Source: AWTP1-13 sp963840075 (GTDB lineage Bacteria; Pseudomonadota; Alphaproteobacteria; Rhizobiales; Hyphomicrobiaceae). Taken from it: a DNA stretch of 64,000 nt. Positions 8,358 through 17,573 of the stretch are shown here, one piece after another. Numbering within the stretch: the stretch's first letter is position 1; each line of letters opens with the position of its first letter. The notes under the pieces are model-generated. The model was not told the origin of the DNA. It did not search any database and worked only from the letters and a program-made list of their open reading frames with translations. The stretch spans positions 248,001 through 312,000 of the forward strand of contig CAWIXS010000017.1 in the NCBI GenBank assembly GCA_963840075.1, given 5' to 3'. The position numbers were made by a program, and so were the translations under genes.

Positions 8358-8385
8358 TTGCAAGCGTTCAGCGAATTTCTATAGT
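8358..8385 (+). promoter_or_regulatory. Candidate sigma-70-type promoter for the cytochrome c gene
   Basis: TTGCAA at 8358-8363 and TATAGT at 8380-8385 with a 16-base spacer, about 64 bases before the cytochrome c ATG, within the divergent kdsB/cytochrome intergenic region. Confidence 0.45.
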
Positions 8386-8448
8386 GGCCGCCGCTGGCAG
8401 GGCTGACCGCCAGCTGGGCCAGGTGCTCTCGGGGGCGTTTCGACCCGC

Positions 8449-8988
8449 ATGGACGGCTTCGAATTCAACAAGATCGCGGGCGCGGTGCTCACGGCGCTGC
8501 TGGTCATAGCCGGTGGCAAGACCGTGATCGACATCGCCCTTCCCAAGCACAAGGTCGAGAAGGCCGGCTGGGCCTTGCCGGTCACCGAGGGCAAGAAGAA
8601 GGAGACCGAGGCGCCGAAGCCCTTCGACGTAGCCTCGGTGCTGGCCCTGGTGCCGAAGGGCAGTCCCGACAACGGCCAAGACGTTTTTCGCAAGTGCCTC
8701 ACCTGCCACACCCCGGAGAAGGGCGGGCCCACCAGAGTGGGGCCCAATCTGTGGGGCATCGTGGGTCGCAAGGTGGCTACGGTGTCGGGGTTCGACTATT
8801 CCCCCGCCATGAAGAAGCAGGGCGGCAACTGGAATTGGGAGCGGCTCGCCAAGTACCTGCACAAGCCGGTCGAGGCCGTCCCCGACACCAAGATGGTGTT
8901 CGAGGGCGTCAAGGACGAGACCGACCTTGCCGATCTGCTCGTCTACCTGGGCAAGCTCGGCGACACCCCGGCTCCACCTCCCAAGTAG
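8449..8988 (+). CDS. cycM: Membrane-anchored cytochrome c (CycM type)
   Basis: A 179-aa monohaem class I cytochrome c. Residues 8-30 form an uncleaved membrane anchor, followed by a Lys/Pro-rich linker, the haem motif CLTCH near residue 84, NLWGIVGRKVA and the methionine-ligand region DTKMVF. This is the architecture of CycM, which carries electrons from complex III toward an aa3 oxidase on the periplasmic side of the inner membrane. The symbol rests on architecture and on the cycM-kdsB-pheA neighbourhood. Confidence 0.88.
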   Translation: MDGFEFNKIAGAVLTALLVIAGGKTVIDIALPKHKVEKAGWALPVTEGKKKETEAPKPFDVASVLALVPKGSPDNGQDVFRKCLTCHTPEKGGPTRVGPNLWGIVGRKVATVSGFDYSPAMKKQGGNWNWERLAKYLHKPVEAVPDTKMVFEGVKDETDLADLLVYLGKLGDTPAPPPK

Positions 8989-9218
8989 CGCCCGCGCAAA
9001 GCCGCGTATCCGGCGTGCCTGGCTGCTGCGCCTCTCTGACCCGACCGGGCTTGGTGCACATCGTTCAGTAACGCTGCCACAGGGCCCAACCGCGCGCCGT
9101 GGCAACGATGAACGAGCTTTAATTTGGCGCCCGGCGGGGCACCCGCCATATTTTCGCTAGCCTCGCGGAGCGAGCGGCGCGGCGCCCATCACGACGACCA
9201 CGGGGGAAGATCAGGCGC

Positions 9219-9638
9219 ATGGCCGCGACTTGGCATTTGGTGGTGACCGCACTGCTCCTCGCCCTCCATCCTGCAAACGCGGCTCCAGATCCGCACACGG
9301 TCGCCGGGCATCACGCCCTTTCGCTCACCGGCCCGCCCCAGCAGGGGCCCGATGTCGAGCGCTTCGCACGGGCCAACCCAGACGCTCCCAGGGGCGGGCG
9401 GATACGGGCGATGGCGCTCCGCACCGGCCGCGTCCTGCGCTGGGGCCACTACGCAGTGCCGCGGCTCCATTCGCCTTTCGATCGCGTCGCCATGTGGGAT
9501 ATGTACGAACGGCCGAGCCGCTTGCCCGCGCGCGGCGCAGCCTTCCTGCAGGTCTGGTGGCTCGACCGGGCCAAGGCCGAGAAGCTCTCCGAGACGCGGG
9601 TCCGGCGGATGGCCCGCAACACGCGAGGTATTGGATGA
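9219..9638 (+). CDS. Collapsed peptide-binding protein: N- and C-termini of a family 5 SBP joined
   Basis: A 139-aa secreted protein with a signal peptide ending PANAA. After it, HHALSLTGPP and ANPDAPRGGR match the first 60 residues of mature YejA-type binding proteins (compare HGLSAFGD and VNPDAPKGGR in the next gene). Then TGRVLRWGHYAVP, SPFDRVAMWD and WWLDRAKAEKL match the last 70 (compare LDRVLRAGHYWVP, SPLKRVAHWN and WWYDAAKAARL). About 450 central residues are missing without loss of frame. It overlaps yejA by 4 bases (ATGA), so it is still translated into the operon. I infer a duplicated binding protein reduced by internal deletion; it cannot bind peptide as its parent does. Confidence 0.75.
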   Translation: MAATWHLVVTALLLALHPANAAPDPHTVAGHHALSLTGPPQQGPDVERFARANPDAPRGGRIRAMALRTGRVLRWGHYAVPRLHSPFDRVAMWDMYERPSRLPARGAAFLQVWWLDRAKAEKLSETRVRRMARNTRGIG

Positions 9639-11483
9639 TGGCGCAGACCCGCACCTGGATGCCCGCCCTCGCCGCGGTCCTGCTGCTCGGCCTGGCATCC
9701 GCGCAGGCCGCCGCCGACGGGCCCAGGCACGGCCTCTCGGCCTTCGGCGATCTCAAGGTGCCCGCGGACTTCAAGCACTTCGACTGGGTCAACCCGGATG
9801 CCCCCAAGGGCGGCCGCCTGGCGTTCATCGGCCCGCTCGCGCGCAACACGTTCGACAGCTTCAACGACTACATCCTGAAGGGCGACGCCGCCCAGGGCCT
9901 GGAGCTGCTGTTCGACAGCCTGATGACGCGCAACCTGGACGAGCCGGACGCCGTCTACGGCCTCGTCGCGCACTCCGCGGAGGCCGCCCCCGACCGCGCC
10001 TCCGTCACCTTCCGCATGCGCCCCGAGGCGAAGTTCGCCGACGGCTCCCCGCTGACCTCGGCCGACGTCGTCTTCAGCCTCGACATCCTCAAAGCGAAGG
10101 GGCATCCCCTGTACCGCCTCTTGCTGCTCAAGGACATCACCAAGGCGGAGGCCATCGATGCCCACACGGTCCGCTTCACCTTCGCCGTGACGACGAACCG
10201 CGACCTGCCGCTGGTGGCGGCGGGGCTGCCGATCTTCTCCAAGGCGTACTATGCGACCCGCGAGTTCGATCAGAACGTCGTTGGACCCCCCGCTCGGCTC
10301 CGGCCCGTACAAGATCGGCGATTTCAAGCCCGGCACCGGTTTCGTGAGCTACCGGCGTCGCGACGACTATTGGGCCAAGGACCTGCCGGTCAACCGCGGC
10401 CGCTTCAATTTCGACGAGGTCCGCTACGTCTACTTCCGCGATCGCACGGCCGCGCTGCTGGCCCTGACGGCGGGCGAGCTCGACCTGCGCCAGGAGTTCA
10501 CCTCCCGCGACTGGATGACCCAGTACGACATTCCGGCCGTCAAGGAGGGCCGCCTCCTGAAGATCGAGATTCGCGACTACACGCCGTCGGGTGCGCAGGG
10601 CTACTTCCTCAACACCCGCCGGGCGAAGTTTGCCGACCCGCGCGTACGCAAGGCGCTCGACTACGCGTTCGACTTCCAGTTCACCAACAACACCCTGATG
10701 TACGGCCTCTACGCACGCACGGAGAGCTTCTTCGAGAACTCGAACCTGAAGGCGGTAGGAAAGCCGAACGCTGCGGAGCTCGCTCTGCTGGAGCCGTTTC
10801 GCAGTCAGCTCCCGCCGGAGGTGTTCGACGAGCCCTACCGGCCGCCCGTATCTGACGGCTCCGGCAAGGACCGCAAGCTCCTGCAGGTCGCCGACAAGCT
10901 CTTGAAGGATGCCGGCTGGCAGCTCAAGGGCGGCCAGCGCACCAACGCCAAGGGCGAGGTGCTGGAGGTGGAGTTCCTCAACGACATCGATCCAACCTCG
11001 GAGCGGCTCCTCACGGGCTATGTCGAGACCCTGAGGAGACTGGGCCTCTCCGTGAGCATTCGTCGCGCCGAGGCGACCGAGTACCAGCGCCGCCGCAAGA
11101 CCTTCGATTTCGACGTGATCGGAGGCCGCTTCGCCTTGCGTCCCACGCCCGGCGCGGAGGTGAGAGGCCTCTGGATCAGCGAGGCCGCCAAGACCGATGG
11201 CACCTCCAACCTGGCCGGCATCAGCCATCCGGTGATCGATACGCTCGTCGACAAGGCGATAGGGGCCAAGAGCCGGCAGGAGCTCGAGACGACCGTGCGC
11301 GCCCTCGACCGGGTGCTGCGGGCGGGCCACTACTGGGTGCCGAACTGGTACTCGCCGCTGAAGCGCGTCGCGCATTGGAACAGGTATTCCCGGCCGGAGA
11401 AGGGGGCACGCTACGATCGCACCATCGGCCTCGACACCTGGTGGTACGACGCCGCCAAGGCCGCCAGGCTGAAGAGCAACTGA
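9635..11483 (+). pseudogene. yejA: Peptide ABC transporter substrate-binding protein YejA-like, single-base frameshift
   Basis: Periplasmic binding protein of the extracellular solute-binding family 5, probably for oligopeptides or microcin C-like compounds. The signal peptide ends SAQAAA; the mature part has GDLKVPADFKHFDWVNPDAPKGG, TFRMRPEAKFADGSPLTSAD and GSGPYKIGDF. The frame is broken at 10274-10275: FDQ should continue TSLDPPLGSGPYKIG, but an extra A shifts the frame, which then resumes cleanly to the C-terminus. Without that base the product is 615 aa, full length for YejA. It is followed 22 bases later by yejB. This is either a recent inactivation or a sequencing error. Confidence 0.85.
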
Positions 11484-11505
11484 GGCGGAGCCAAGAGGTT
11501 CGGCA

Positions 11506-12609
11506 ATGGCCGGCTATCTGCTGAAGCGCATCCTGCTCATTTTCCCGACCATGCTAGGGATCATGCTGGTCAGCTTCGCCATCGTGCAGTTTGCACCCGG
11601 TGGGCCGGTCGAGCGGATGATGGCGCGGATCACCGGTACCGACGCCTCCGCCACCGCCCGCATCGACGGCTCGGGCGGCGACAGCATGGCATCCGCGCAG
11701 TCGCAGGCGGGGAGCGATGTGGGCTCCTCCTACCGCGGCGCGCAGGGGCTCGACAAGGAGCTCATCGAGCAGCTCAACAAGCAGTTCGGCTTCGACAAGC
11801 CGGCGCACGAGCGGTTCTTCCTGATGATGAAGAGCTACCTCGTGTTCGACTTCGGCAAGAGCTTCTACGGCGACGTGAGCGTGCTCCAGCTCATCAAGGA
11901 CAAGCTCCCCGTCTCGGTCTCGCTCGGCATCTGGATGATGCTGCTCACCTACCTCGTGTCGATCCCGCTGGGCATCCGCAAGGCCGTGCACGACGGCGAG
12001 AGGTTCGACACCTGGACATCGACCGTCCTCGTGCTCGGCTACGCCATTCCGGGCTTCCTGGTCGCCGTGTTCCTGCTCGTCATGTTCGCCGGCGGCTCGT
12101 TCGTGCAATGGTTCCCGCTGCGCGGCCTTACCTCCGACAACTGGAGCGAGCTCTCCCTGCTCGGCAAGATCGCCGACTACTTCTGGCACCTCGCCCTGCC
12201 GCTGTTCGCCATGTCGTTGACGGCCTTCACCACCATGACGTTCCTCACCCGCAACTGCTTCCTCGACGAGATCCGCAAGCAGTACGTGCTCACCGCGCAG
12301 GCGAAGGGGCTGACCCAGAACCAGGTGCTCTACGGCCACGTCTTCCGCAATGCCATGCTCCTGATCATCGCCGGCTTCCCGGGCGCCTTCATCCACGCCT
12401 TCTTCACGGGGTCCCTGCTGATCGAGCAGATCTTCAGCCTCGACGGCCTCGGGCTCCTGAGCTTCGAGAGCGCCATCCACCGCAACTATCCCGTCGTGTT
12501 TGCCAGCATCTACATCATGGCCCTGATCGGCATGGGGATAAACATCATCTCCGACTTCATCTACACCCTGGTCGATCCGCGCATCGACTTCGAGACGCGA
12601 GAGGTCTGA
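11506..12609 (+). CDS. yejB: Peptide ABC transporter permease YejB
   Basis: A 367-aa inner-membrane permease with the six-helix arrangement of binding-protein-dependent transporters. It begins YLLKRILLIFPTMLGI and ends YTLVDPRIDFETREV, both characteristic of YejB. A Ser/Gln-rich loop (about residues 55-85) precedes the conserved LDKELIEQLNKQFGFDKP. The EAA cytoplasmic loop that contacts the ATPase is represented by YVLTAQAKGLTQNQVLYGHV. It lies 22 bases after yejA and 4 bases before yejE. Confidence 0.93.
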   Translation: MAGYLLKRILLIFPTMLGIMLVSFAIVQFAPGGPVERMMARITGTDASATARIDGSGGDSMASAQSQAGSDVGSSYRGAQGLDKELIEQLNKQFGFDKPAHERFFLMMKSYLVFDFGKSFYGDVSVLQLIKDKLPVSVSLGIWMMLLTYLVSIPLGIRKAVHDGERFDTWTSTVLVLGYAIPGFLVAVFLLVMFAGGSFVQWFPLRGLTSDNWSELSLLGKIADYFWHLALPLFAMSLTAFTTMTFLTRNCFLDEIRKQYVLTAQAKGLTQNQVLYGHVFRNAMLLIIAGFPGAFIHAFFTGSLLIEQIFSLDGLGLLSFESAIHRNYPVVFASIYIMALIGMGINIISDFIYTLVDPRIDFETREV

Positions 12610-12613
12610 GCCG

Positions 12614-13819
12614 ATGGACGCGCGCGTCGACGAAGGTCTGGCCGAGCCGGCTCGTCCCGCCGAGACGCAGAAGAGCGCGCGGGGCTCCTGGAAGCGGCGC
12701 TGCACGCTCTCCCCGCTCAACCGCCGGCGCTGGCAGAACTTCAAGTCCAGCCGGCGCGGGTATTGGAGCCTCGCAATCTTCCTCGTGCTGTTCGTCCTCA
12801 CCCTGTTCGCCGAGGTGATCGCCAACAACAAGCCGATCGTCGTCGTCTACAAGGGCGAGGTCCTGTTTCCCGTCCTCGTCGACTACCCGGAGTCGAAATT
12901 CGGCGGTTTCCTCGCCGTCACCGACTACAAGGAGAAGGTGATCCTGGACGAGATCAACGCCAGCGGCTGGGCCATCTGGCCGCCCATCGGCTACTCGGAC
13001 AGCGCGATCAACAAGGACTATCCGCGCATCAAGAACGCCGCAGGCAACTGCCTGGGCTTCCCGGCCCCGCCGCACTGGCTCACGAGCGCCCCGTATTGCG
13101 AAGGGGCGACACCCGACCAGATCGCCCGCTACGAGGCGCTCGGCAACCGCAACTGGCTCGGCACCGACGACCAGGGCCGCGACGTGCTGGCGCGGCTGAT
13201 CTACGGCTTCCGCATCTCGGTGCTGTTCGGCCTCCTCCTCACCATCGTGTCCGCCGTCGTCGGCATCGCAGCCGGCGCCGTGCAGGGCTACTTCGGCGGC
13301 CGTGTCGACCTCGTGTTCCAGCGCGTGCTCGAGGTCTGGTCGTCGATCCCGTCCCTGCTCGTCCTCATCATCCTGTCGTCGGTGCTGACCCCGGGGTTCT
13401 GGACCCTGCTCGGCATCCTGCTGCTCTTCAATTGGGTCACCCTGGTGAGCGTCGTGCGGGCGGAGTTCCTGCGTGGCCGCAACCTGGAATACATCCTGGC
13501 CGCCCGCGCGCTGGGGCTTTCCAACACCAGGATCATGTTCAAGCATCTGTTGCCCAACGCAATGGTGGCGGCGCTGACCTTCCTCCCCTTCAAGCTCTCC
13601 GCCTCCATCACGGCGCTCACCGCATTGGACTTCCTGGGACTCGGGCTGCCGCCCGGCTCGCCCTCGCTGGGCGAGCTGCTGTCCCAGGGAAAAACGAACA
13701 TACACGCGCCCTGGCTCGCGCTCGCCGCCTTCTTCTCGATCGGCGGGCTGCTGACGCTTCTCATCTTCATCGGCGAGGCCGTGCGCGACGCCTTCGATCC
13801 CAGAAAAACCTTCCGGTGA
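12614..13819 (+). CDS. yejE: Peptide ABC transporter permease YejE
   Basis: A 401-aa inner-membrane permease partnering YejB. It has the N-terminal basic SPLNRRRWQNFKSSRRGYWS, a first membrane segment, a long periplasmic part containing HWLGTD-type sequence (NRNWLGTDDQGRDVLARL), and five further segments. The EAA loop is YILAARALGLSNTRIMFKHL, and the end VRDAFDPRKTF is typical of the family. The stop is 8 bases before the ATPase start, so the operon is tightly packed. Confidence 0.93.
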   Translation: MDARVDEGLAEPARPAETQKSARGSWKRRCTLSPLNRRRWQNFKSSRRGYWSLAIFLVLFVLTLFAEVIANNKPIVVVYKGEVLFPVLVDYPESKFGGFLAVTDYKEKVILDEINASGWAIWPPIGYSDSAINKDYPRIKNAAGNCLGFPAPPHWLTSAPYCEGATPDQIARYEALGNRNWLGTDDQGRDVLARLIYGFRISVLFGLLLTIVSAVVGIAAGAVQGYFGGRVDLVFQRVLEVWSSIPSLLVLIILSSVLTPGFWTLLGILLLFNWVTLVSVVRAEFLRGRNLEYILAARALGLSNTRIMFKHLLPNAMVAALTFLPFKLSASITALTALDFLGLGLPPGSPSLGELLSQGKTNIHAPWLALAAFFSIGGLLTLLIFIGEAVRDAFDPRKTFR

Positions 13820-13827
13820 GCCCGACC

Positions 13828-15447
<1,620 letters not shown>

Positions 15448-15865
15448 GCCCGCCTTGCGGGGCCGGTTCGCCACAAGATCTGCGGGTCGGAGCCCGCTAC
15501 TGTTGGTGTGTCTTTGGTGTGGTACCGCCGCGTGGCCTCGAACCACGGACCTCCTGACAGGCGCGAAAATCTCCGCGGCTGGGAAACGGACGCTCCGACG
15601 GCCGCCGCCTGCGACGCGTCGATCTGGATTATTGTCCTAAACATTCGCCAACTCCGTCCAATCGTTGCCGAAAGCATGGGCAAGCCCCGGTGCAGCCGAA
15701 GCATCCGAGCCCAAAATTCCAAGGGTCAGCCCATCGACAAGGCTCCCCCATCTGCGCTAGAACCCCCGCGCCATCGGCCCATCGGTCCTCCCGAACACCG
15801 CCGTGCGGCCTCCGGTTCCCACCGGGCAGGGCAGCGCGCGCAATCCCACACTTGAGGCTTCTTCA
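15448..15865. other. Intergenic region between yejF and rplS
   Basis: About 420 bases without a supported protein gene. It holds a tRNA-like remnant (next entry). The remainder is GC-rich with no clear promoter that I could pick, although rplS must have its start signals here. Confidence 0.5.
15520..15565 (-). other. tRNA 3'-half remnant (tRNA-Asp-like), degenerate
   Basis: On the minus strand the sequence reads from an anticodon-loop-like CCTGTCA through a shortened variable region to a T-arm (CGTGG-TTCGAGG-CCACG, perfect 5-bp stem) and CGGCGGT-A-CCA. The CCTGTCA and TTCGAG elements resemble bacterial tRNA-Asp(GTC). The anticodon stem is not paired, about four bases are missing after the loop, and no 5' half or matching acceptor strand is found upstream. 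I read it as the remnant of a tRNA gene, perhaps a trace of an old integration site, not a functional tRNA. Confidence 0.35.
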
Positions 15866-16573
15866 ATGTCGACAATCATCCAGGAGATCGAGCGCAACCA
15901 GATGCGCGCGGTGACGGCCCAGCGCATGGTCCCGGAGTTCTCGCCCGGCGACACCGTGCGGGTCATGGTGAAGGTGATCGAGGCGCTGGAGCCCGATCCC
16001 AAGGACAAGAGGAAGGCCAAGCCCGCCGAGCCCAAGGGGCCGGGGTTCCGGCTGCAGGCCTACGAGGGCGTGGTCATCGCGCGCTCCGGTGCCGGCCTCA
16101 ACGAAAGCTTCACGGTCCGCAAGATCTCCTACGGCGAGGGCGTGGAGCGCGTGTTTCCCATCTATTCGCCCTACATCGAAGCCATCGAGGTGCTGCGCCG
16201 CGGCAAGGTCCGGCGCGCCAAGCTCTATTACCTGCGCGGCCGGCGCGGCAAGTCGGCGCGCATCTTCGAGCGCACGGATGCGCGCGCCAAGCGGCTCAAC
16301 GCCGCCTTCAAGGGCTTCAAGAAGCCCAAGGGCGCGCCCGAGGACCTGACCCAGCTGAGCGGCGTCAGCGCGGAGCTGGCGGGGCGCCTGGCGGGCCTCG
16401 GCGTCATCAAGTTCGAGCAGATCGCCAACTTCTCCGACGACGACATCGCCAACGTCGACGAGACGCTGGCGCTCGACGGCCGCATCGAGAAGGACGACTG
16501 GGTGGGCCAGGCGCAGCGTCTCATCGCCGAGGCCACCGCCGCCGAGGTCCCGCCGGCCGAGGAGAGGAAGTAG
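15866..16573 (+). CDS. rplS: Large-subunit ribosomal protein L19 with C-terminal extension
   Basis: A 235-aa protein. Residues 1-125 are L19: MSTIIQEIERNQM, FSPGDTVRVMVKV, YEGVVIARSGAGLNESFTVR and VERVFPIYSP, with a Lys/Pro-rich insertion around residues 33-48. L19 sits at the subunit interface of the ribosome. Beyond residue 150 there is an extra domain (LTQLSGVSAELAGRLAGLGV, then KFEQIANFSDDDI and GRIEKDDWVGQA) resembling the helix-hairpin-helix modules appended to several alphaproteobacterial proteins, including L21. L19 is normally about 115-145 aa. The usual rpsP-rimM-trmD neighbours are absent here. Confidence 0.92.
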   Translation: MSTIIQEIERNQMRAVTAQRMVPEFSPGDTVRVMVKVIEALEPDPKDKRKAKPAEPKGPGFRLQAYEGVVIARSGAGLNESFTVRKISYGEGVERVFPIYSPYIEAIEVLRRGKVRRAKLYYLRGRRGKSARIFERTDARAKRLNAAFKGFKKPKGAPEDLTQLSGVSAELAGRLAGLGVIKFEQIANFSDDDIANVDETLALDGRIEKDDWVGQAQRLIAEATAAEVPPAEERK

Positions 16574-16668
16574 GGCGGATTGGGGAAGTAGGGCGGATCA
16601 GGGCGCTAGCCCGTAATTCCCCGATGCAATCGTGAAGCGGCGCATTACGCCTTCGGCCAATCCGCCCT
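16572..16668. repeat. Inverted repeat between convergent genes, possible two-way terminator
   Basis: A 12-bp perfect arm AGGGCGGATTGG at the rplS stop pairs with CCAATCCGCCCT about 75 bases later. A second AGGGCGGAT lies between. It sits exactly between rplS and the convergent acetyltransferase gene. A similar CCAATCCGCGCTAC sequence is seen near 44300. Confidence 0.55.
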
Positions 16669-16674
16669 GCGCCG

Positions 16675-17265
16675 CTACGCCGCCCGCACCAGCCGGCCGT
16701 GCAGGTCGAGCACCGCAATCATGAAGCCGACCCGGTCCTCGGCCTCCTCCGCCACCTGCGAGAGGTAGCTCGGATGCGGGGGCAGGATCTCGCCGATCAC
16801 CTCGCCGTACTCGAAGCGCAGCACCGCCGCGTGCTTCCTGGCGATCGCCTGCATCCTGGCGTTCTCGGCGAGGCAGCTCATGTAGAGGCGCCGGATGCGG
16901 CGGTTGCGCGCGGCGCGCACCACCCGGCCCATCAGCTCGCCGCCGACGCCGTGGTCCTGGAAGTCCCTCTCCACCGAGAAGGCAGCCTCCGCCTCGTCGC
17001 CCCAGGCGTCGCCCAGCCGGCGCAGCTCGGCGGCACCGCGCACCTGGCCGTCGACGATGTGGCCGAACACCAAGCTGCCGAACTCGCTCATGCGGCTGGC
17101 GTAGGCCGCGATAAAGGTGTCGGAGACCGAGTGCGCGAAGCGCATGCGCCGGCTCTCCTTGTCGAGGCGCAAGAGGTGGTCGCGGAACCGCTCCGTCTCC
17201 GTCGGCCAGAGCCTGCGGATGATGCCCGCTTCCGCCTTGTATTCGCTCGTCTTGTATTCGCTCAT
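16675..17265 (-). CDS. GNAT-family N-acetyltransferase
   Basis: A 196-aa protein of the Gcn5-related acetyltransferase fold. The conserved core is visible as RFAHSVSDTFIAAYASR, GHIVDGQVRGAAELR (strand 4), FSVERDFQDHGVGGELMGRV (the acetyl-CoA loop, here QDHGVGG in place of the common QxxGxG) and MSCLAENARMQAIARKHAA. The acceptor is unknown. The start at 17265 has an AGGAAG ribosome site. The first codons contain a small duplication (SEYK twice), so an alternative start exists 15 bases downstream without clear support. Confidence 0.85.
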   Translation of the reverse strand: MSEYKTSEYKAEAGIIRRLWPTETERFRDHLLRLDKESRRMRFAHSVSDTFIAAYASRMSEFGSLVFGHIVDGQVRGAAELRRLGDAWGDEAEAAFSVERDFQDHGVGGELMGRVVRAARNRRIRRLYMSCLAENARMQAIARKHAAVLRFEYGEVIGEILPPHPSYLSQVAEEAEDRVGFMIAVLDLHGRLVRAA

Positions 17266-17573
17266 GATCGAACTTCCTAACGCTTTGGTATCTTGCATCC
17301 GAGGTTGTTGGCCGCGTTGCAGCGCGGCAGGGCGCTCCATGTGCCAAGTTGCGCTGCGATGCACAATACAAAACTGGACGATAACAAAATATCGTGACAG
17401 CGCAGCGAAGTGTGGCTCTATTGCGATGCAGTATGACCGGTTCGCGACAGCACAAGAGAGCGGCAGGATGCTTGCATGCAGGCCACACGAAGCCGGCCAG
17501 ACTGAAACCGCGGCCGTGGCCCACGCCCGTTCGCATTGACCGAGCCAGAGCCTCACGCTAGCCCAAGCACCCC
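17266..17573. other. Divergent intergenic region, relatively AT-rich
   Basis: About 310 bases between the acetyltransferase and zapE, distinctly richer in A+T around 17360-17430 than its surroundings. Promoters for both genes probably lie here, but I could not identify one pair of boxes with confidence. Confidence 0.4.

Noticed and set aside
12614..12720. Possible fusion of YejE to an extra N-terminal domain
   Set aside because: The polar, Pro/Glu-rich start is short (about 35 residues) and typical of variable YejE N-termini; no domain is visible.
15508..15855. A 115-codon open frame upstream of rplS
   Set aside because: It covers the tRNA-like remnant and has no protein-like pattern; high GC content alone explains its openness.
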